Shown here one piece after another: positions 59,001 through 64,000 of a stretch of 64,000 bases of DNA. Made by a program: the position numbers and the translations under genes. Origin of the DNA: Rostratula benghalensis (taxonomy: Eukaryota > Chordata > Aves > Charadriiformes > Rostratulidae); contig VXAI01000272.1 in the NCBI GenBank assembly GCA_013399305.1, positions 248,001 through 312,000 of the forward strand. Direction: 5' to 3'. Positions within the stretch are counted from its first letter, which is position 1. Every line of letters starts with the position of its first letter. The notes below the pieces were generated by a model. That model worked only from the letters and a program-made list of their open reading frames with translations. It made no database searches and was not told the origin of the DNA.

Positions 59001-59746
59001 GGAACCTGTGCTGAAAACTGGGGATGTAAAAGTGGAGCTGACTTTGCTTGTGGTCTGCCAGGATTGATTCTGCTCATTTTTAGTACTACCTGGGAATACC
59101 ACTTGTGTGATCTGCTAAGGACAGTATCTCTAATGTGCCTTCCCACACACAGTATTTCCAGATGATAATTACAAAGATTACAGTTTTAGACAAAACTCAG
59201 AAGTACATTTACATAAATCAAAGTAACAGATATTATCAAAATTAAATTAGGGCTGAGCCAATTAATCTAAAAATCTAAAAAAGTAAGAAATGCAAAAACC
59301 TAATGGAGGCCTTTAAGTTCCTGAGATTTTTGTCCATCTCAAACTCTTTCCCCTTCACAAAGAACACAGAAAGGGAAATTATATTTAGCTGCACAGCAAG
59401 CACAGTGATTTCACCACTATTGTCTGAAAACACACGATTCCACTTTTGTTAAAAAATACTCTTCCGAGTGAGCAGTTTCTGGTGATGCATAGCAAGACTC
59501 TGCTTGTGTTTATAAAAGCTTTTTAAGTTTACATACAAAGTATAACCACGATACTCCACCTTTCACTGTTAAAGCTAATTTTCCGATAGAAGGTTGTCCA
59601 GCTAATCAGCTTCCAGAGACGCCTGATGAGCTAAACGGCCTCCAGTTAATAAAGCAGATGGCCCAGCCCTACACTACTTCTATTTCTAAAATAAATAGTG
59701 TTGAAAATCTTTCTTTTCTAAACACTTTGTCGGTGTCCCGTCACGC

Positions 59747-60033
59747 TCACACACAGGTTTCTGGGTTGGTTACAACTTCACCGTTTTTTTCAGGCTCATC
59801 TTTCAGAAACTGCTCCACTTCAATAGAGTCCACCTTGGCATCTTCAGGAGTTTTATCTTCAGATTTGTTTAGTTCCTCTCTTTCTGCTGCTTCTTCTTTT
59901 GTGTGTGGTTCTTCTGTTTTTTTCTTAATGCAGAAGAAATTTCCCAAGGCCAGTACAAGTGCTGAGGTGGTAACTTCGATTCCAGCAATAATAAAAACAA
60001 ACATGTACCTTCCTGTTGCATCCAAGAGTTTTC
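59747..60033 (-). CDS. SLC16A3: SLC16A3 last coding exon (helix 12 and C-terminal tail)
   Basis: 287 bp: [20 protein letters not shown], then [15 protein letters not shown], then an acidic tail ending [16 protein letters not shown] and TGA at 59749-59747. The tail should carry sorting and basigin-related functions known for MCT4. The 3' UTR continues below 59,747. Confidence 0.97.
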
Positions 60034-63000
60034 CTGAAAAAGACAACATCACGGGTAATTAACAAAAGTTATTGTCTTGCAGTGGATTTTTCCCCCGCTT
60101 TTTTACAACATTTAAATGACTGTCTAGAAGTACCGTGATGATCTAAGCAAGGTTTTTGAAATAGCATTTTAACAAGTTTATAACAATATTTTTCTCAATT
60201 GTTTCAATTCAATTTAGGATTCACCTGACAAAATACACACTTCCCTGTGCACAGAGTCGTGCAATTCAACTGGAATAAAACCAGCCCTGCCTTCATACAG
60301 AAGAGCTGAGACAAGCACAGTGTGTTTCAGATCAAAATGTATGCACCCGTGGTGGGGACCTGTACCATCAGTGTCCTCTTGCCCCCTATCTCATTTCCTT
60401 TCCCACACAGGCAGTGCACTGTCTGCTTAAAAAAATGCAATTTTTATTTTATAGTAGGTCTGGAGCCTGATTCTGGTGCTTCAGTGGTGAGGTGGAGGTG
60501 AGAGAACAGGGAGGGAGCTGTGAAGGATGCACCTCTCCAAACCTGGAGCTCAAAGAGAGTCGCACAGGGGACTGTCTTCTCTGTGAGGGGTTCTGTCACA
60601 GTAAAGACACCTGATGCTTTTACTGTCTGGTGTAAATAGCAAACATTTTATGGCAGTGAACTGGTGGGTTTGGGTTTCAATTCAGGGTCTGTAAAATTTG
60701 TGTTCTTTGATTAGCAATTAATTTGCAATTTTGAATTCAAATGAATGAATTTGAATATTTTGCAATGTCCCCTTATTCTTGGGTTGTGAGACGTGCAAGA
60801 GAAGCAGACTAACTTCCTTAAAACTGCCCAGTTTTAGAGTCTTCCTTTTAAGATTTTGTTTTCCTTCTCCTTCTATGTTTTCTTTCCTCCTCCAAATCTG
60901 CCATGGGTAGAGAGAATCTGTCCTAGTACTTGCCAAAGAAAATTGACAGGTTTCATATTTGAATCCCAAATTCCAAAGAGGTCTGAACTTCACAGTGTGT
61001 GTAAAACTCGTCTCATACAGTATTAGCCATCACTAATAAGAGGCCCTGTGGAGGCTCTCAGCAGAGAAAGAGCATCATCTCCAGATGGCAATTCAGCCAA
61101 TCCTGAAATAGATCCAAGAAGGGAAAGATTTATCCCACCCTGTCTTGAAGCACTTCAGATTGTAACTGCCAAAAGTCATTGAAGCCTGTGCTACACGAGC
61201 ACAAAGTGCACTTCTCGAGTGACTCATGTTGTCTTTCTCCTCATCGTACAATTTGTGTAAGTGGATTCAATGCAAATGATTTTGAATTCTGAACTAAAGG
61301 GATTACTTACCCGCTGATGGTGGACCAATAAGAACAGCCATAGCTTCTGCCAGGAGCACTAAACCGATAGCACTGGAAAACTTCTGAGTCCCAACAATAG
61401 CCATGAGAACTTCAAACTGAAGAGCACCTACCATTCCGTAAGAAATGCCAAAGAAAATGCAAAAGACCACCAGGCCAGCATAATCAACAGACATAGAACC
61501 CATGAGATCTGTGAAGCCATTGAAAATCATAGCAAAACTGAAGAGGTAGACACAACGTGGTCTAACCCATTTAAGACCAGCCACCATTCCACAAATAGGC
61601 CGAGCAAAAATATCAATGAATCCCAGAATAGTCAGAAGAAAAGCTGCTTTGGTGTCTTGATACCCTAAATCCTTGGCATAACTCACAACAAAAACTGGGG
61701 GAACAAAGAGGCCGAGCACCATGATAGATGCTGCTAGCGTGTAGATTACAAAACCACCGTCTTTAAACACGCTGAAATCCAGAAGCTTCTTCTTTGCTTT
61801 CTTCTCAGCTGCTTCTTTGGTAGCTTCCGACTTTTTGGGTGGCTCCAAAGGTCTCATTAATGCTCCACACACACAGCAGTTGAGCAGCATCCCACCCAGT
61901 ATAAGGAATCCTCCTCTCCAGCCATACTCGTGTTGTAGTATCTGCCCCAACGGTGAGAGGGCACAAAGAAAGACTGGGCTCCCCGCAGCAGACAGCCCGT
62001 TGGCCAGGGGACGGCGTTTGTCGAAGTAACGGTTTAACATGATCAGTGAAGGCTGAAAGTTCAGTGCCAGACCCAAACCTGTAACAGAGGGTACAGAAAA
62101 ATTTAATACTTACCTACAGGATCACTATTAAAAAAATTCTGTTTACAGCTTTTCTGATTCATGGCTTAAAAGAGTCCTACTTCAAATGGATAAAAGAATT
62201 CTAAGATAACATTTGTACAAGCTTTTCACCTCCATAATATTCTTGTATTCTATGGTTACACTTCAGTGATTACAGTAGCAGCTACTAAACATACCAGAAA
62301 AGTTAACACTCATAAAAATACCCAAAAGAGTTTAATTCTCCATTTATCTGCCGTCTTTATAAAAGCCCATTTGGATGGTCCTGGTAACTGAGATATTTGT
62401 CACTTTTACCAAACTTCAACCTAAAGGTAGGACATCAGCTGGTTCTTTTTCAGCCACACTTGCTACTTACCCGTGATCACACCCGCAGTTAGGTAGATCT
62501 GAACGATGCTCGTGCAGAAGGAGGCGATCACCATCCCCAGGGAGGCAAAAAGGCCACCCACCAGCATGACAGGGCGACAGCCAAAGCGATTGACACACAC
62601 GCTACAGAGTGGACCTGGGCAAGAAGAGCAAGTCGACAGTTGCTAAGATAAACCCATTTTTGCAATTGGTTTTATGTCAGTTTGCATTTCTTCAGCGGAT
62701 TTGGCTGCGTTAGGTTTATGGTTGGACTCAATGATCTTAAAGGCCTTTTCTAACCTAAGTGAGCCTATGAGTCTGTTTGTACTTTGTCCATGCTGTCAGG
62801 CAAATTCAGAAGTGTTCTTGCCTCTACAGTCATGGAATTAAGGAATCAGGGAATTGTCAGAGTTAGAAGGGACCTCTAGAGACCATCCAGTCCCACTCCC
62901 CTGCTAAAGCAGGATTGCCCAGAGCACATCACTCCGGACTGCATCCAGGTGGGGCTTGAAGGTCTCCAGAGAAGGGGACTCCACACCCTCCCTGGGCAGC

Positions 63001-63817
63001 CTCTGCCAGGGCTCTGTCACCCTCACCATAAAGATTTTCCTCCTATTTGAATGGAACTTCCTGTGTTCCAGCTTGTGCCCATTGGCCCTTGCCCTGTCAC
63101 TGGGTCCACTGAGAAGAGTTCAGCTCCATCCTCCTTCGACCCACCCCTCAGATACTTGTAAACATTAATAAGGTCTCCCCTCGGCCTTCTCTTCTCCAGG
63201 CTGAAGAGCCCCAGCTCTCTCAGCCTTTCCTCATCAGGGAGATGCTCCAATCCCTCCATCATCTTTGTTGCCCACGCTGGACTCTCTCCAGTTCCTTGTC
63301 TCTCTTGAACTAGGGAGCCCAGAACTGGATGCAGTATTCCAGTTGTGGCCTCACCAGTCAAATACTTAGTCTTTTTCATCTTCAGACTGCCATGCAATTT
63401 TTCTGTTTGATGGACTTTGCTGGATGTGCTTAAATAACTCTTGGATTTATGTGATTAATAGTGATTTTTCGTTGGAATGCCTTACTTGCACACCAGCAAT
63501 GATACACAGTCATGACTCACACTGTAAATGGCTGTGTGATTTGCAAACATAATTGTATGATGCAATACTGTTTCGAAACCACAGAACCACCTACCTGTTC
63601 CGTAAAGCATGGCCAACAGAATGGAGGAAATCCATGCAGTGTCACTATATCCAATGCCAAATTCCCGGATGAGTTCTTTAAAGAAGACACTAACTGCCTT
63701 AGGAAAGGCATAGGAGAATCCTGTGATGATGAAGCAGCCAAAAAGGACAGCCCAGCCCCAGCCTCCATCAGGGGCTTTGACACCAGATGGACCATCGTCA
63801 GCTACGACAGCTCCCAT
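59747..63817 (-). CDS. SLC16A3: SLC16A3, monocarboxylate transporter 4 (MCT4), complete coding region
   Basis: Plasma-membrane proton-coupled carrier that exports lactate from glycolytic cells; MCT family of the major facilitator superfamily, usually 12 helices. Four coding exons of 223, 144, 768 and 287 bp join in phase to 473 aa (human 465). The family signature DGGWGWAV (about residues 17-24) opens helix 1, and [11 protein letters not shown] with SAAGSPVF forms the second MCT motif. Lys in SYAFPKAV and the Asp/Arg pair in IDIFARP match residues known in MCT1 to couple protons and substrate. The central loop ([20 protein letters not shown]) is more lysine-rich than in human. The C-terminal tail [16 protein letters not shown] closely follows human [16 protein letters not shown], which rules out MCT1 and other paralogues. 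The 5' UTR exon(s) and promoter lie beyond the window. Confidence 0.97.
61311..62078 (-). CDS. SLC16A3: SLC16A3 third coding exon (helices 4-11 and central loop)
   Basis: 768 bp, phase 1-1, 256 codons: begins [20 protein letters not shown], includes the cytosolic loop rich in Lys/Glu/Ala, the Asp-Arg pair in [12 protein letters not shown], and ends [10 protein letters not shown]. Acceptor tctgttacag, donor GTAAGT. Confidence 0.97.
62471..62614 (-). CDS. SLC16A3: SLC16A3 second coding exon (helices 3-4)
   Basis: 144 bp, phase 1-1: [20 protein letters not shown], then [20 protein letters not shown], then YLTAGVIT. Not visible as a long open frame but matches human MCT4 almost throughout. Acceptor ttgcccag, donor GTAAGT. 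Confidence 0.96.
62704..62773 (+). repeat. CR1 LINE 3' tail
   Basis: gcgttaggtttatggttgga, then actcaatgatcttaaaggcc, then a degenerate terminal 8-mer (gagcctatgagtct). Sense orientation. Confidence 0.88.
62827..63362 (-). repeat. CR1 LINE 3' fragment, about 535 bp
   Basis: Complement of CR1: attgtcagagttagaaggga, cctccctgggcagcctctgc, cttctcttctccaggctgaa, then agcccagaactggatgcagt. It is the longest CR1 copy in the window and lies in the gene's own orientation. Confidence 0.92.
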
Positions 63818-63838
63818 GATGAAGCTCAAGAGTGTTCC
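63595..63838 (-). CDS. SLC16A3: SLC16A3 first coding exon (helices 1-2)
   Basis: The acceptor AG at 63840-63839 starts a 21-base 5' UTR remnant, then ATG at 63817. Encodes [20 protein letters not shown], then [20 protein letters not shown], then [11 protein letters not shown] (split). A TTG-based longer reading upstream is noncoding. Donor GTAGGT, phase 1. Confidence 0.95.
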
Positions 63839-63900
63839 CTAAGAAACAAAAACAAAAAAAAGCAATTACGGTCTATAGATATTGGTACAATTATCTAACT

Positions 63901-63924
63901 AAAAAAAAAAAAAAAAAAAAAAAA
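63901..63924. repeat. Poly-A run of about 24
   Basis: Uninterrupted A run about 60 bases upstream (on the gene strand) of the first coding exon of SLC16A3. On the gene strand it is a T run that could lengthen the acceptor's pyrimidine tract region. Confidence 0.85.
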
Positions 63925-64000
63925 GAAGCAGAAATTGCACTAAAGTTACAAATAAGATATGGAACTATTTTAAATACAAATTTTGAAGATGCAGTGCAAA

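Larger units (their letters stand above)
52641..59746. other. Region between the convergent CSNK1D and SLC16A3 genes
   Basis: Mostly unique AT-rich noncoding DNA. The side near 59,746 must hold the SLC16A3 3' UTR (minus strand); AATAAA on that strand at 58208-58203, 58003-57998 and 55230-55225 are possible ends. No further coding exon recognised. Confidence 0.55.
62615..63594 (-). other. SLC16A3 intron between first two coding exons, with two CR1 fragments
   Basis: About 1 kb, over half of it CR1 sequence in two opposite orientations (see the next two entries). Confidence 0.9.

Noticed and set aside
49402..59746. A third CSNK1D terminal exon of the PFDHLGK type known from mammals
   Set aside because: I looked for a matching codon series on the plus strand and did not see one; a diverged exon could be missed.

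Overview
This is a vertebrate, almost certainly avian, nuclear genome window. The evidence is short exons split by kilobase introns with consensus splice sites, many 3'-end fragments of CR1 LINEs (the typical bird retroposon), and CpG-island promoters. Three protein-coding genes account for all the coding sequence I can support.

Window start to about 24,070, minus strand: PECAM1 (CD31), an endothelial, platelet and leukocyte adhesion receptor. I could place a signal-peptide exon, a 27-bp linker exon, six Ig-domain exons, a transmembrane exon and six small cytoplasmic exons. All exon phases agree and give 714 codons before the final exon. The terminal exon near the window start is uncertain.

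From 24,070 to 31,598 is intergenic DNA. It holds two CR1 fragments, a purine-rich stretch, and a CpG-rich promoter-like block at about 28,420-29,070. That block is built from four to five copies of a ~60-bp tandem repeat carrying ETS-type CTTCCGG sites, followed by two NRF1 palindromes. No coding gene visibly starts there. A second CpG island at about 31,085-31,800 is the CSNK1D promoter.

From 31,599 to about 52,640, plus strand: CSNK1D (casein kinase 1 delta), complete, with ten exons. The eight constant exons encode 399 residues. Two alternative 3' exons give tails of 10 or 16 residues, so 409 or 415 aa, the same as the two human isoforms. Intron 2 uses a GC donor.

From 63,838 down to 59,747, minus strand: SLC16A3 (MCT4, proton-coupled lactate exporter), four coding exons and 473 aa. 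It converges tail-to-tail with CSNK1D, and its first intron contains two CR1 fragments in opposite orientations. The upstream noncoding exon lies beyond the window end.

The genes are not an operon and share no pathway; what links them is position. The CSNK1D-SLC16A3 pair is also adjacent in mammals, whereas PECAM1 lies elsewhere on the same human chromosome, so the 24-31 kb interval looks like a rearrangement junction between lineages. I saw no CRISPR array, tRNA, rRNA or intact mobile element. The best candidate for something undescribed is the orphan ETS/NRF1 repeat promoter at 28.4-29.1 kb.
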